Assembly: GCA_029263415.1 (NCBI GenBank)
Contig: JAJCXN010000001.1
Span: 60,673 to 124,672, forward strand
Source: Acidobacteriota bacterium
GTDB taxonomy: Bacteria; Acidobacteriota; Thermoanaerobaculia; Multivoradales; Multivoraceae
Direction: 5' to 3'
Length of the DNA stretch: 64,000 nucleotides
The notes beneath the pieces were generated by a model, which saw nothing but the letters and a program-made list of their open reading frames with translations, was not told the DNA's origin and searched no databases. Position 1 is the stretch's first letter; every line of letters begins with the position of its first letter. The translations under genes and the position numbers were made by a program. Of this stretch, positions 16,478 through 25,095 are shown piece after piece.

Positions 16478-17520
16478 TTACCTATGATCCGACGGCCAAG
16501 CCGACCATTGAGTACGTTCCGGTGGCCATGACGGGGCAGCAATCTTTGATGGGGTTTCACCGCCACCTGCTAGATGATCCGATCCGCACCAAGGCGTTCA
16601 TCGATGCGGTGACGAAGACGGTGAGGAATGGGGACATCGTCGCAGACCTCGGCACGGGGTCGGGGATACTTGCCATGGCCTGCGCGAGGGCGGGTGCGAA
16701 GAGGGTCTACGCAATGGAGAGCAACGAGATTATCGAAGCGGCGCGTCAGTTGGCCCACGCCAATGGTCTGAGCGAGCAGGTAGTTTTCCTACGCGGTGAG
16801 TCCACCAGAACCACCTTGCCGGAACCCGTTGACCTGGTGGTCACCGAGTGCATTGGCCTAATGGGGCCCGGTGAGATGGAAGGGGCGCTCAACGACCTCA
16901 CCCGACGCCATCTAAAACCAAACGGCCGTGTGATCCCGGCGAGCATTAGCCAGTTCCTTGTGCCCGTTGAAGCGGCTCGACACTTCGAATATGTCCATTG
17001 CTGGAGCAATAGAGAGGTCTACGGTTTTGACTTTTCCCCGCTCCAAGCGATCGCTAGCAACAATGTCTACGTCGCCTGGCTCGACACATCGAGTTTTCTA
17101 AGTGACTTCCAGCCGGTTGGTTCGAGCGCTTTCCCCTCGACGGGTAGTAGGCCAGTCAACGCTCGGCTTGAGTTCGAGGTGCTGCGGGCGGGCCAGTTTC
17201 ACGGATACTGCGGTTGGTTCGAGGCCGACCTCGGAGGAGGCATTCGCTTGTCGGCTGCGCCCACGGATGCTCCAACGGTCTGGAAGCAAGTCTTCTTGCC
17301 GCTCGAAACGGGGCTTTCCATATCCGTCGGAACCACTATCCGAACCGATTTTGGATTCAGCACCGTAGCCTCCCCAAACGAGCAGCCGCCTCACTTGAGA
17401 TGGGATACGGAAGTTACCTGGCCAGATGGGAGCCGGCGTGTGCTTTCACAGTCGACGATCAAAAGTATCGACGCGTGTTTTGGGCCTCCGTTCGCCCGTG
17501 GGAATTCACGCGCACAATGA
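16474..17520 (+). CDS. PRMT-like SAM-dependent methyltransferase
   Basis: This 348-aa methyltransferase resembles protein arginine methyltransferases more than small-molecule enzymes. Motif I is VADLGTGSGILAMACARAGA (DLGTGSG at 58-64), followed by the post-I acid in YAMESNE. A double-E-type loop TECIGLMGPGEME follows, with two acidic residues spaced as in the PRMT hairpin that grips guanidinium. The C-terminal half has the PRMT-style beta barrel with VFLPLETGLSISVGTTI. Substrate could be an arginine side chain of a peptide; the first peptide of the cluster ends AARW, which includes an arginine. It may instead be another nucleophile. Its ATG overlaps the upstream stop by four bases. The P450 gene starts 25 bp after its end. 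Confidence 0.82.
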   Translation: MITYDPTAKPTIEYVPVAMTGQQSLMGFHRHLLDDPIRTKAFIDAVTKTVRNGDIVADLGTGSGILAMACARAGAKRVYAMESNEIIEAARQLAHANGLSEQVVFLRGESTRTTLPEPVDLVVTECIGLMGPGEMEGALNDLTRRHLKPNGRVIPASISQFLVPVEAARHFEYVHCWSNREVYGFDFSPLQAIASNNVYVAWLDTSSFLSDFQPVGSSAFPSTGSRPVNARLEFEVLRAGQFHGYCGWFEADLGGGIRLSAAPTDAPTVWKQVFLPLETGLSISVGTTIRTDFGFSTVASPNEQPPHLRWDTEVTWPDGSRRVLSQSTIKSIDACFGPPFARGNSRAQ

Positions 17521-17545
17521 ACGATCAATACGAGGAAGAAGCGCC

Positions 17546-18952
17546 GTGATTGAATCTACCGCTCAACCGTCTTTGGGGCCTCAGCCGCTACCTGTGGCTC
17601 GCCGTCTGCCGCTCGTTGGGTCCCTGCCAGAAGTGCTCTTTGGACCAGCGGACTACCTGATCAATGCCCGCAGGGTGAACGGGGACATTTACCTCTTGAA
17701 TATGGGGGTGGAAAAGCTGGTCGTGTTGAATCACCCACGGCACATTGAGCACGTATTTGTGAGCAACTCCAGCAACTACCGGAAGTCCGGTGCGTTGTGG
17801 GACGCGATGCGCACTCTGCTTGGCAATGGCCTGGCCGTTAGCCAGGGAGAGACCTGGGAGCGCCAGCGTGGGCTTGTTCGACCTCAGTTCAGAAGGGATC
17901 GACTCATTGGCGTGGTTCCCCTCATGGTGGAGGCAGTTGAGAACGAGCTCGAGCGGTGGGTCTCGCTTAGCGAAGCTGCTGAATCGGTTGACGTGCTCCC
18001 GCTGTTAGGCGAACTCACCATGAAGCTTCTGGTCAAGACAGTTTTCGGGACGTCGATGAGCCACGAGAGCATCGAGAGAATTCGTCCGGAAATCATGTAT
18101 GCGATCAAGTACTTAGTGCCCGCTATGTTGACCAACTCCCTCCCAAGTTGGGTTCCTAGGCCAGGTGCTAGGCGGTATGCGCTTGCATTGCGGCGCATCG
18201 ACGAGATCCTCTTTGAAGTGATCGATCAGCGGCGTCGCGATGAAGACGGTGGCGATGACTTGTTGTCGATGTTGTTGAACGCTGGTCACGGCGAGAGCGG
18301 CGATGCGATGAGCCCAAGACAGCTCCGCGATGAAACGCTGACGCTTTTCCTAGCGGGGTATGAAACAACCTCTGTATCTCTAGCTTGGGCGGCGCACTAC
18401 CTCTCCCAAGACGCAGCGATTCAGGAACGGCTTTATGGCGAAGTCTCTAGCGTTCTCGAGGGTAGTGCGCCGAACTTCTCCGACCTCAACAATCTCACCT
18501 ACGCTCGTAACGTGATGATGGAGTCGCTGCGAATCTGCCCGCCGATCTGGTGGAATCCGAGGGAGGCGATTGAAGAGGATGTGATCGATGGATTCAAGAT
18601 ACCCAAAGGTTCCAACGTCGCCCCCTTGACGTACGTGGTGCACCATCACCCTGACTTTTGGGTCGAGCCCGAGAGGTTCGATCCCGATCGCTTCTCTGAG
18701 TCGCAGAGTTCAGGGCGCCATCGATACGCTTGGCATCCGTTCGGCGTCGGCCCCCGCAAGTGCATCGGCACCGCGTTCGCATTGATGGAATCGCAGATCG
18801 TCCTGGCGATGATCTTACAGAGGTTCAAGCTCGGTCTAGTTCCCGGGAGAACGGCTACGAAGGCCATGCTTGGCACCCTTCGGCCCAAAAATGGCGTGCA
18901 CGTTGAACTCAGGCCGCGCTCAGGTTCCGGGACAGCGGCGGCGGGGAACTGA
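17546..18952 (+). CDS. Cytochrome P450 (first of three)
   Basis: This 468-aa P450 has the I-helix oxygen-binding motif [15 protein letters not shown], the ExxR pair ESLRICPP, the WNPREA meander region and the haem loop [12 protein letters not shown] with the cysteine ligand. It is of the longer type (like CYP102/CYP4-related bacterial enzymes). No membrane anchor is present. The GTG at 17546 is preceded by GAGGAAGAAG, which fixes the start; the frame is open further upstream into the methyltransferase gene. It is clearly paralogous to the third P450 of the cluster (similar LGNGL...G..W..QR segment and PRPG loop), implying duplication within the pathway. Redox partners are not encoded nearby. 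Confidence 0.9.
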   Translation: MIESTAQPSLGPQPLPVARRLPLVGSLPEVLFGPADYLINARRVNGDIYLLNMGVEKLVVLNHPRHIEHVFVSNSSNYRKSGALWDAMRTLLGNGLAVSQGETWERQRGLVRPQFRRDRLIGVVPLMVEAVENELERWVSLSEAAESVDVLPLLGELTMKLLVKTVFGTSMSHESIERIRPEIMYAIKYLVPAMLTNSLPSWVPRPGARRYALALRRIDEILFEVIDQRRRDEDGGDDLLSMLLNAGHGESGDAMSPRQLRDETLTLFLAGYETTSVSLAWAAHYLSQDAAIQERLYGEVSSVLEGSAPNFSDLNNLTYARNVMMESLRICPPIWWNPREAIEEDVIDGFKIPKGSNVAPLTYVVHHHPDFWVEPERFDPDRFSESQSSGRHRYAWHPFGVGPRKCIGTAFALMESQIVLAMILQRFKLGLVPGRTATKAMLGTLRPKNGVHVELRPRSGSGTAAAGN

Positions 18953-18954
18953 GT

Positions 18955-20205
18955 GTGAAGCCAAGAACAATTGACGGAGCGCAGACCTTGAAAGGCTTCG
19001 ATCCTCAACTCCCTCAGGTTTGGACCAACCCCTATCCTCACTACGATCTCTACCGAGGTGAAGATCCGGTGCATTGGACACAAGAGGCCGAGCGGGGGGA
19101 TGCTGGAGTCTGGTATGTGTTTCGCTACCGCGATGTGATCGCAGCTCGCAAGAACTCTGCGTTCAGTCGCCGGTACCGGCACTCGCGTTTGTCTAAGCGG
19201 CCGTTGCCCGACTACATGCAGCCCTACTCAGAGATGCTGGGCAACTGGATGGTCGAGATGGACGCTCCTGACCATACCCGCCTGCGCGGTTTCGTGAGCA
19301 AGGCGTTCACAGCTCGCAGGGTTGGGGGCCTAAGGACCAAGCTACATGAGTTTGCGCATGATCTGCTTGTTGCCGCCGAACGCCGGGGTCGCTTGGATGT
19401 GGTGCACGACTACGCCTATCCGATCGCTCTGACGACAATCGCGGATCTTCTTGGTGCTCCTCGAGAGGATGGGCACTTGTTCAAGTCGTGGTCGATGGAC
19501 TTTGCTGCCTTAGAGAATCAGAAACCCACCGTATACCTCTATCAGAAAGCCAGTGAGGCGATGCTCTCTTTCTCTGAGTACCTTCGGAGAATCCGCCGTG
19601 ACGCTGAGCCTGGTAGCAGTGCTGGGCTCGTTGGAGCGCTGCTCACCGCGGAGGAGCAGGGTTGCCGAATCACCGAGGATGAGTTTGTCGGTACTTGCAT
19701 GCTATTGCTGTTTGCGGGACACGAGACCACGGCGAACCTGATCGGGAATTCCGTGCAGACACTCTTGCTTCATCCAGACCAGTTCGCTCTGCTTCTGGAA
19801 GAGCCTAGCTTGGTTGGCTCCGCAGTCGAGGAGGTTCTGCGTTTCGAGAGCCCGGTGCAGACCGTGAGCATCGGTCATGCAATCGAGGAGACCGAGGTCG
19901 GCGGGCGGACCATTGGTGTGGGTCAGAAGGCGATTGCTGCATTCGGCTCGGCCAACCGCGATCCGGAGGCGTTTAAGCATCCTCACCGCTTTGACATAAC
20001 GCGTTCGTCGGTTCATCACACCGCCTTTGGGACGGGCCTGCACAGCTGCTTGGGCAACGCACTTGCACGCCTCGAAGCCCAAGTTGCACTGTCCGTGCTG
20101 TTGGAACGCATGCCAAGTATTAGGCTCTGTGACAACAAAAGCTGTTGGAAGGAAGGCTTAATGTTACGCGGCCTCTCCACCTTGCCAGTCGAATGGGCGT
20201 CATGA
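18955..20205 (+). CDS. Cytochrome P450 (second of three)
   Basis: This 416-aa soluble P450 belongs to the typical short bacterial class (CYP107-like length). Landmarks are [20 protein letters not shown] in the C-helix region, the I-helix motif [26 protein letters not shown] for the ExxR helix, and the haem loop [19 protein letters not shown]. It starts with GTG two bases after the stop of the preceding P450 and ends overlapping the third, so all three are coupled. It is not closely similar to the two flanking P450s, so it probably performs a different oxidation step. Confidence 0.92.
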   Translation: MKPRTIDGAQTLKGFDPQLPQVWTNPYPHYDLYRGEDPVHWTQEAERGDAGVWYVFRYRDVIAARKNSAFSRRYRHSRLSKRPLPDYMQPYSEMLGNWMVEMDAPDHTRLRGFVSKAFTARRVGGLRTKLHEFAHDLLVAAERRGRLDVVHDYAYPIALTTIADLLGAPREDGHLFKSWSMDFAALENQKPTVYLYQKASEAMLSFSEYLRRIRRDAEPGSSAGLVGALLTAEEQGCRITEDEFVGTCMLLLFAGHETTANLIGNSVQTLLLHPDQFALLLEEPSLVGSAVEEVLRFESPVQTVSIGHAIEETEVGGRTIGVGQKAIAAFGSANRDPEAFKHPHRFDITRSSVHHTAFGTGLHSCLGNALARLEAQVALSVLLERMPSIRLCDNKSCWKEGLMLRGLSTLPVEWAS

Positions 20206-21635
20206 TGAGTGCAATCTCAACAGAGACAGGAATACCCGGCGGTGGGTGCTCACCCTTGGGAGAGGGCTCAAGTTCTGCGGCCCACCCCGAGGTCCGCGGC
20301 TGGCCGATCGTTGGTGTTCTTCCGATGCTCTTGCGTGACCCGATCAAATTCTTGTTCCGTTGCCAACAACAGTATGGCGACGCATACTACATCCGCGTGG
20401 GCAGCCAGCGCTTCTTGATCCTGTGTCACCCACGGCACGCCGAGTATGTGTTCGCGCGCGGTCACCGAGTGTTCAGGAAGAAGGGTTCGCTGTGGAAGCC
20501 CCTACGGCACTATCTCGGCAACGGACTGCTGGTCAGCGATGGGGACTTTTGGTTGCGTCAACGTCGGCTAATGCAACCTCTTTTTAGTTCGACTCGTCTT
20601 AACGATTTGACTGAACTGATGGTGACCACGATCGATGAGGGGCTTTCAAGTTGGGACAAGGCTGCAGAGTCCACCACTCCGATCGACGTTGAGAAGGAGT
20701 TCGGTGAGATCACCATGCAAGTGAGCGCCCGCGTTATGTTCGGTGCCGGGATGCCGAGCGAACAGACCGCCCGCCTCGGAAGCGATGTCTCGTACATCAT
20801 CGATCACATGGTGCGTAGCATGGTGACCGATTCGTTTCCCAGATGGCTGCCTCGGCCGGGGCGGGTCCGCTATCACGAGACTCTGAAGAGAGTGCGGCGT
20901 GAGATCTCCTCTCTGATCGAACAGTGCCGACAGCCCGACGCGCAGTCCGGCGGCATGCTGTATGACTTGATCCGTGGCGTCGATGGCGATCCAGGAGATC
21001 AGATGACACCGGATGAACTCTACGATGAGGCGATGAATCTGTTTCTGGGCGGGTACCAGACGACGGCCTTCGCGTTGGCCTGGACGGTGCACTTTCTGAC
21101 CTTGTACCCAGAATGGCATGGACGCTTGCAACAGGAGGTTGATGTAGTTCTTGCTGGGAGAACCCCGGTTTTTGAGGATCTCCCTAAGCTCTCTAGCACT
21201 CGAATGGCGATCCAGGAGGCAATGCGGTTGCGTTCTCCGGCCTGGTGGATACCTCGGCAAGCCGAAGTGGACGAGGCTATCGATGGCATTGCCGTCGCGG
21301 CCGGCACTACAGTGGCGCCCTTGGTTCACGCGATCCACCACCATCAGGATGTTTGGGAGAACCCGAGCGAGTTTGATCCCGCTCGTTTCACCTCAGAACG
21401 TTCAGAGGGGCGGTCGAAGTTTGCATGGTTGCCTTTCGGGGCTGGACCGCGAAGGTGCGTCGGAGAGCGGCTCTCTATAGCCGAGGCCCAGCTGTTCATC
21501 GTGAGAATCCTGCAGCGCTTTGATCTGGAGGCTGTGCCTGGCAAGGTCGCGCGGCCTCGCTTGCGAACCACCCTCGGGCCGGTTGACGGGGTCCATGTGT
21601 TCTTGCGACCAAGAACCGCGTATACCAGCGAGTAG
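20202..21635 (+). CDS. Cytochrome P450 (third of three) with altered I-helix acid
   Basis: This 477-aa P450 is paralogous to the first one. It has the haem loop [20 protein letters not shown] and ExxR EAMRLRSP. Its I-helix reads [15 protein letters not shown]. The residue normally Glu or Asp next to the conserved Thr (part of the proton relay for O2 cleavage) is Gln here, encoded by CAG. Such changes are known in P450s with unusual chemistry, so this enzyme may not be a simple hydroxylase. It starts at ATGATGA, where the first ATG overlaps the stop of the second P450. It is the last gene of the cluster and is followed by a GC hairpin. Confidence 0.9.
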   Translation: MMSAISTETGIPGGGCSPLGEGSSSAAHPEVRGWPIVGVLPMLLRDPIKFLFRCQQQYGDAYYIRVGSQRFLILCHPRHAEYVFARGHRVFRKKGSLWKPLRHYLGNGLLVSDGDFWLRQRRLMQPLFSSTRLNDLTELMVTTIDEGLSSWDKAAESTTPIDVEKEFGEITMQVSARVMFGAGMPSEQTARLGSDVSYIIDHMVRSMVTDSFPRWLPRPGRVRYHETLKRVRREISSLIEQCRQPDAQSGGMLYDLIRGVDGDPGDQMTPDELYDEAMNLFLGGYQTTAFALAWTVHFLTLYPEWHGRLQQEVDVVLAGRTPVFEDLPKLSSTRMAIQEAMRLRSPAWWIPRQAEVDEAIDGIAVAAGTTVAPLVHAIHHHQDVWENPSEFDPARFTSERSEGRSKFAWLPFGAGPRRCVGERLSIAEAQLFIVRILQRFDLEAVPGKVARPRLRTTLGPVDGVHVFLRPRTAYTSE

Positions 21636-21787
21636 GCTGCACGACATACCCATCGGGAAAGCACGCGTGAGGGCCACTGAAGTTTGATGCTCCCTCGAAG
21701 TTTCCCAGAACAGTGTGAGGGACCCGCAAGTTCCACTTGACGGCGCCTGACGAAGGTTGATTCGGCTGATGCCCGCCACTCCGGGCG

Positions 21788-21810
21788 CTGGCGCCCCACC
21801 TGGGCGCCAG
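21788..21810. terminator. GC-rich hairpin between convergent genes
   Basis: CTGGCGCCC and GGGCGCCAG form a perfect 9-bp stem with a 5-base loop, 150 bp after the last P450 gene and 95 bp before the end of the convergent M28 peptidase gene. There is no U tract on either side, so it is at best a weak or factor-assisted bidirectional terminator. Confidence 0.5.
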
Positions 21811-21904
21811 ATGGCTCCACTATTCTGGCTGGCCCAGCAGGTTCGCAAAGAGGAGAGGATCACTCTCCGCGCTGAATGAGACCCTTCAAGGGCTGTGGTG
21901 TCGG

Positions 21905-23605
21905 CTACTCGCCGGCCGCAAGGGCGGCTAAGCGTGCAGCCTCAAACTCGTCACCCTCGTTCCAGGTCGGCATCTCGTCTTGGTTGCCGACGACTAGGCC
22001 TGCGTAGAGTCCGAGCTTGGTGTCTTGCACCATGCCGTCGAAGTTCCAGTCGTCTTGGATTTCATCGCTCGGCTGGTGGTAGTGGACCTCGGTCCAATTC
22101 TCCAGTTGTTCCCGACCCCAGCCTTCGGGGCGATCCTTGTAGTTGGTACCGCCATCGAGGTAGATCGCTGGGACGCCGATCTTGGCGAAGTTGAATTGGT
22201 CAGAGCGGTAGAAGAATCCCTTGTCTGGGAACTGGTCTCCGAATACGGTGCGACCCTGCAGGCCAGCGCCGGCTTCGACGATCGCATCGAGGGTGGACTT
22301 GCCGTACCCGATGTAGGTGATGTCGAGCGTCTCGCCGAAGAAGTTGCCACCGTCGTAGTTGATGTTGGCTGCCATCTTGCCAGGGGCAATCGTGGGGTTG
22401 CTTGCGTAGAAAGCGGAACCCAAGAGACCTTGCTCCTCGGCGCCAACGAAGACAAACAGATTGCTACGTCGGGTGGGGTTTGCGGCGAGAGCTTTGGCCA
22501 TCTGCAAGAGCTGGGCAACGCCCGAAGCGTTGTCCATCGCGCCGTTGTAAATGCGATCCTCGAGCGACTCAGGGCCAATGCCGAGGTGGTCGTGGTGCGC
22601 GCTGTAGACAACGTGCTCATCAGCGATCGCTGCGTCAGTGCCTGCGATCCGACCGATCACGTTGGCGGTGGCCTTACGTGTGACTGTATTGGTCAACTCA
22701 AGCGAGGTGGTGACGCCAAGGGACAGGGGTTGAAAGTCCGTGGAACGGGCCGACTCCATGGCTTCGTCGTAGTTGATTCCCGCGAGATTGAACAAACGCT
22801 GTGCGCTCGCTTCGGTGACCCAGGCCTTGACGTCGGTGGTGGGGGATCCGTCGGCGGGCAGTTCGAATTGTTCACCAGTCCATGATGTCTGAACGACTTG
22901 CCACGGATAGCCAGCGGAAGGTGTGGTGTGAATGATGATCACGGCAGCTGCGTTGTGCTTTTCACCTTGCTCGTACTTATAGGTCCAACGGCCGTAGAGC
23001 AACCGACGAGTACCTTGGAAAAGGTCGTCGCTCCAATCGGGGTCGTTGTTGAGCATGACCAAGACTTTGCCGTCGGTATCAATACCCTTGTAGTCGTCCC
23101 AGCCGTACTCGGGAGCTTCGATGCCATAGCCGACGAAGACCAACTCGGCGTCCTTGATCGTCGAGGTTTCGCTTTGCTGACCGCTACCGGCGATGAAGTC
23201 GTCCCAGGTTCCTAGAACTTCTTTGACTCCGTCTTTGGAGAAGGTCCACGTCTTGGGCACTTCGGCGTTAACCCCCACCAAGTCGAACTCTTGTTCCCAG
23301 GTTCCGTCGATGCCGGCTGGTTCAAGACCCAGCTCGCTCATCCGGTGAGCGATGTACTGGCGAGCCTTGACGTCTCCGGCACCACCAGGGCCGCGGCCTT
23401 CCATATCGTCGGCGGCGAGGATGGTGATGTCCTGCTTAATCTCATCGGCAGCGACCATCGCGGCGACGGTGTCGAAGTTCGCGGCTGGGTCAGCTGCGGG
23501 AGAGGTGCTCTCATCACTGGGCGTGCAGCCGGCGGCGAGAATTGATCCAGCAGCCATGCTGAGCATCAGGAGTCGGAGTGGTTTGCGGTTCGGGTTGGGG
23601 GACAT
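21905..23605 (-). CDS. M28-family zinc aminopeptidase, lipoprotein
   Basis: This 566-aa protein begins with a lipoprotein signal (LMLSMAAGSILAAGC, lipobox LAAGC) and is probably anchored in the outer or inner membrane, facing outward. The M28 catalytic domain has the zinc ligands in order: VVYSAHHDHLG (His-Asp), NGAMDNASGVAQLLQMA (bridging Asp), VGAEEQGLLGS (catalytic Glu-Glu) and later a His in EVHYHQPSDE. A protease-associated domain lies before it. It is likely to trim peptides from the environment. It is convergent with the biosynthetic cluster. A mutated copy of its last ~90 codons lies at the cluster's other edge. Confidence 0.93.
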   Translation of the reverse strand: MSPNPNRKPLRLLMLSMAAGSILAAGCTPSDESTSPAADPAANFDTVAAMVAADEIKQDITILAADDMEGRGPGGAGDVKARQYIAHRMSELGLEPAGIDGTWEQEFDLVGVNAEVPKTWTFSKDGVKEVLGTWDDFIAGSGQQSETSTIKDAELVFVGYGIEAPEYGWDDYKGIDTDGKVLVMLNNDPDWSDDLFQGTRRLLYGRWTYKYEQGEKHNAAAVIIIHTTPSAGYPWQVVQTSWTGEQFELPADGSPTTDVKAWVTEASAQRLFNLAGINYDEAMESARSTDFQPLSLGVTTSLELTNTVTRKATANVIGRIAGTDAAIADEHVVYSAHHDHLGIGPESLEDRIYNGAMDNASGVAQLLQMAKALAANPTRRSNLFVFVGAEEQGLLGSAFYASNPTIAPGKMAANINYDGGNFFGETLDITYIGYGKSTLDAIVEAGAGLQGRTVFGDQFPDKGFFYRSDQFNFAKIGVPAIYLDGGTNYKDRPEGWGREQLENWTEVHYHQPSDEIQDDWNFDGMVQDTKLGLYAGLVVGNQDEMPTWNEGDEFEAARLAALAAGE

Positions 23606-23776
23606 AGTCTTGGCTCGCTTTTAGTGAGTGCTTGAGTTGACCAGGTTCTGCGGTCAGGTTCCTTGGTTTGGGGCGCGGACGTCGCCGCGTCTTGTTCGCT
23701 GGAGTCTATCGGGCGGTATCCTCGAAACGACCGCGAGTTGCACGAGCTGGACCAGTACTAGTTGAAAGCAGATCCA

Positions 23777-24685
23777 ATGGCCAAAGTCCCACCCCAAGAC
23801 CAGATCGGTCGCCGCCTCATCGGCACCTATCTCGATGCCATTGAGGTTGAGCGCGGTCTTTCGCGGAACACCGTCGATGCCTACCGGAGCGACCTGCGTC
23901 GGCTGGCGAGCTTTCTCGAGGGGCGGAAGGTGGCCGTTCTTGAAGCGAGTCCCGCAGATCTGTCGCTCCACATTCGCGAGCTACGCCGAAGCGGACTAGC
24001 CAATCGGTCGATCGCTCGCAATCTGGTGGCGATCCGGCGCTTCTTTGCCTTCCTGAACGGCATCAAAGAGCGCGCCGACGACCCGGCGGTCAATCTTCAG
24101 CCGCCCAAGCTGGGCCACTACCTGCCCAAGGTCTTGAGCGAAGAACAGGTCGAGTCACTCCTTGGGGCCCCAGATCTCTCTAGACCGCTGGGTCGTCGCG
24201 ACCGCGCAATGATGGAACTGCTCTATGCCACTGGCTTGCGGGTGAGCGAGCTGGTGGGCCTCGAGATGACCCAGCTCCGGCTCGACAGTGGCTTTCTCAT
24301 TGCGTACGGCAAGGGCAGCAAGGAACGGGTCGTGCCGGTCGGTGAGAGCGCTGAGGAATGGCTCGACGACTACCTGGGTATGGTCCGCCCGCAGCTACTC
24401 AAGCAACTGCATGACACGGTGTTCGTCAATGCGCGCGGGAACGCTCTGACCCGACAAGGCTTCTGGAAGAATCTCCGCCAGCACGGCCGCACGGTAGGCA
24501 TAGAAGGCCTCTCGCCACACGTCCTGCGCCACAGCTTCGCCACTCATCTTCTCGAGCACGGTGCCGACCTACGCTCAGTGCAGATGATGCTGGGCCACGC
24601 CGACGTGTCGACCACCCAGATCTACACCCACATTCACCAGCACCGACTGAAGGGCCTCTACGACGACTTCCACCCGCGTGCTTAA
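23777..24685 (+). CDS. xerD: Tyrosine site-specific recombinase XerD
   Basis: XerD-like recombinases resolve chromosome dimers at dif with XerC and FtsK. The N-terminal SAM-like domain (YLDAIEVERGLSRNTVDAYR) is followed by the catalytic domain. Its RKHRHY residues are recognisable: ATGLRVSELVGL (Arg), YGKGSKERVVPV (Lys), HVLRHSFATHLLEHGADL (His-x-x-Arg), LGHADVSTTQIYTHI (His and the nucleophile Tyr). Length (302 aa) is normal. The ATG at 23777 gives the standard N-terminus; an upstream TTG at 23762 is possible. XerC cannot be excluded by eye. It lacks the extra helix insertion of integron integrases, so it is not the integrase of the cassette array at the right end. Confidence 0.9.
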   Translation: MAKVPPQDQIGRRLIGTYLDAIEVERGLSRNTVDAYRSDLRRLASFLEGRKVAVLEASPADLSLHIRELRRSGLANRSIARNLVAIRRFFAFLNGIKERADDPAVNLQPPKLGHYLPKVLSEEQVESLLGAPDLSRPLGRRDRAMMELLYATGLRVSELVGLEMTQLRLDSGFLIAYGKGSKERVVPVGESAEEWLDDYLGMVRPQLLKQLHDTVFVNARGNALTRQGFWKNLRQHGRTVGIEGLSPHVLRHSFATHLLEHGADLRSVQMMLGHADVSTTQIYTHIHQHRLKGLYDDFHPRA

Positions 24686-25095
24686 GAGCTAGCCAGCGAG
24701 ACTTCCACCATCTGCCTCGCCTGGCCACGCTCCGCGAAGGAGTCGCATCGCCCAGGACGCGCGGAGTGCCGCGGGATGCGGGCAACGGATCTCAGTGCGT
24801 GGCTGAGGTCCCGTGGTTACCACCGTGCCTTTCGGCCCGAATCCTGGAAACCTCCTGCGGGAGGATTGCGCATGCATCCGCGGGAGTCCAAGCGCCTTTT
24901 CTGTAAGCAACGAGCCTTTAGGCGAGGCTGGGGTTCTGCAGTGCCACCACGGCTCCTCACCTCTCACCGTCTCTCGCCTCCTTCCCATCTCCTCGCGACG
25001 TCCCACGGGAGGCTTCGCACCGCCAAAGGCGCTTGGAGTGAGGGTAAGTACGAGGCTGAGGTCCCGTGGTATCACCACGGGTTCTCAGCCGTCAG
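24686..25095 (-). repeat. Dispersed intergenic repeat, copy 2 with an additional partial unit
   Basis: The 400-bp spacer between convergent xerD and the helicase gene is made of repeat sequence. The conserved unit at 24989-25095 is the reverse complement of the one at 9292-9399 and ends at the helicase stop codon (CTGACGG, minus strand). A second partial unit lies around 24801-24830 (GGCTGAGGTCCCGTGG with GTTACCACC). Between them lie palindromic words such as CCTCCTGCGGGAGG. No gene was accepted in this stretch. Confidence 0.8.

Noticed and set aside
22025..22885. 286-codon plus-strand frame opposite the M28 peptidase
   Set aside because: The minus-strand gene has all M28 catalytic motifs and a lipoprotein signal; this frame has none and is a shadow.
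23777..24685. Integron integrase
   Set aside because: The gene is a standard XerD-like recombinase without the extra integrase insertion, and it is about 37 kb from the cassette array.
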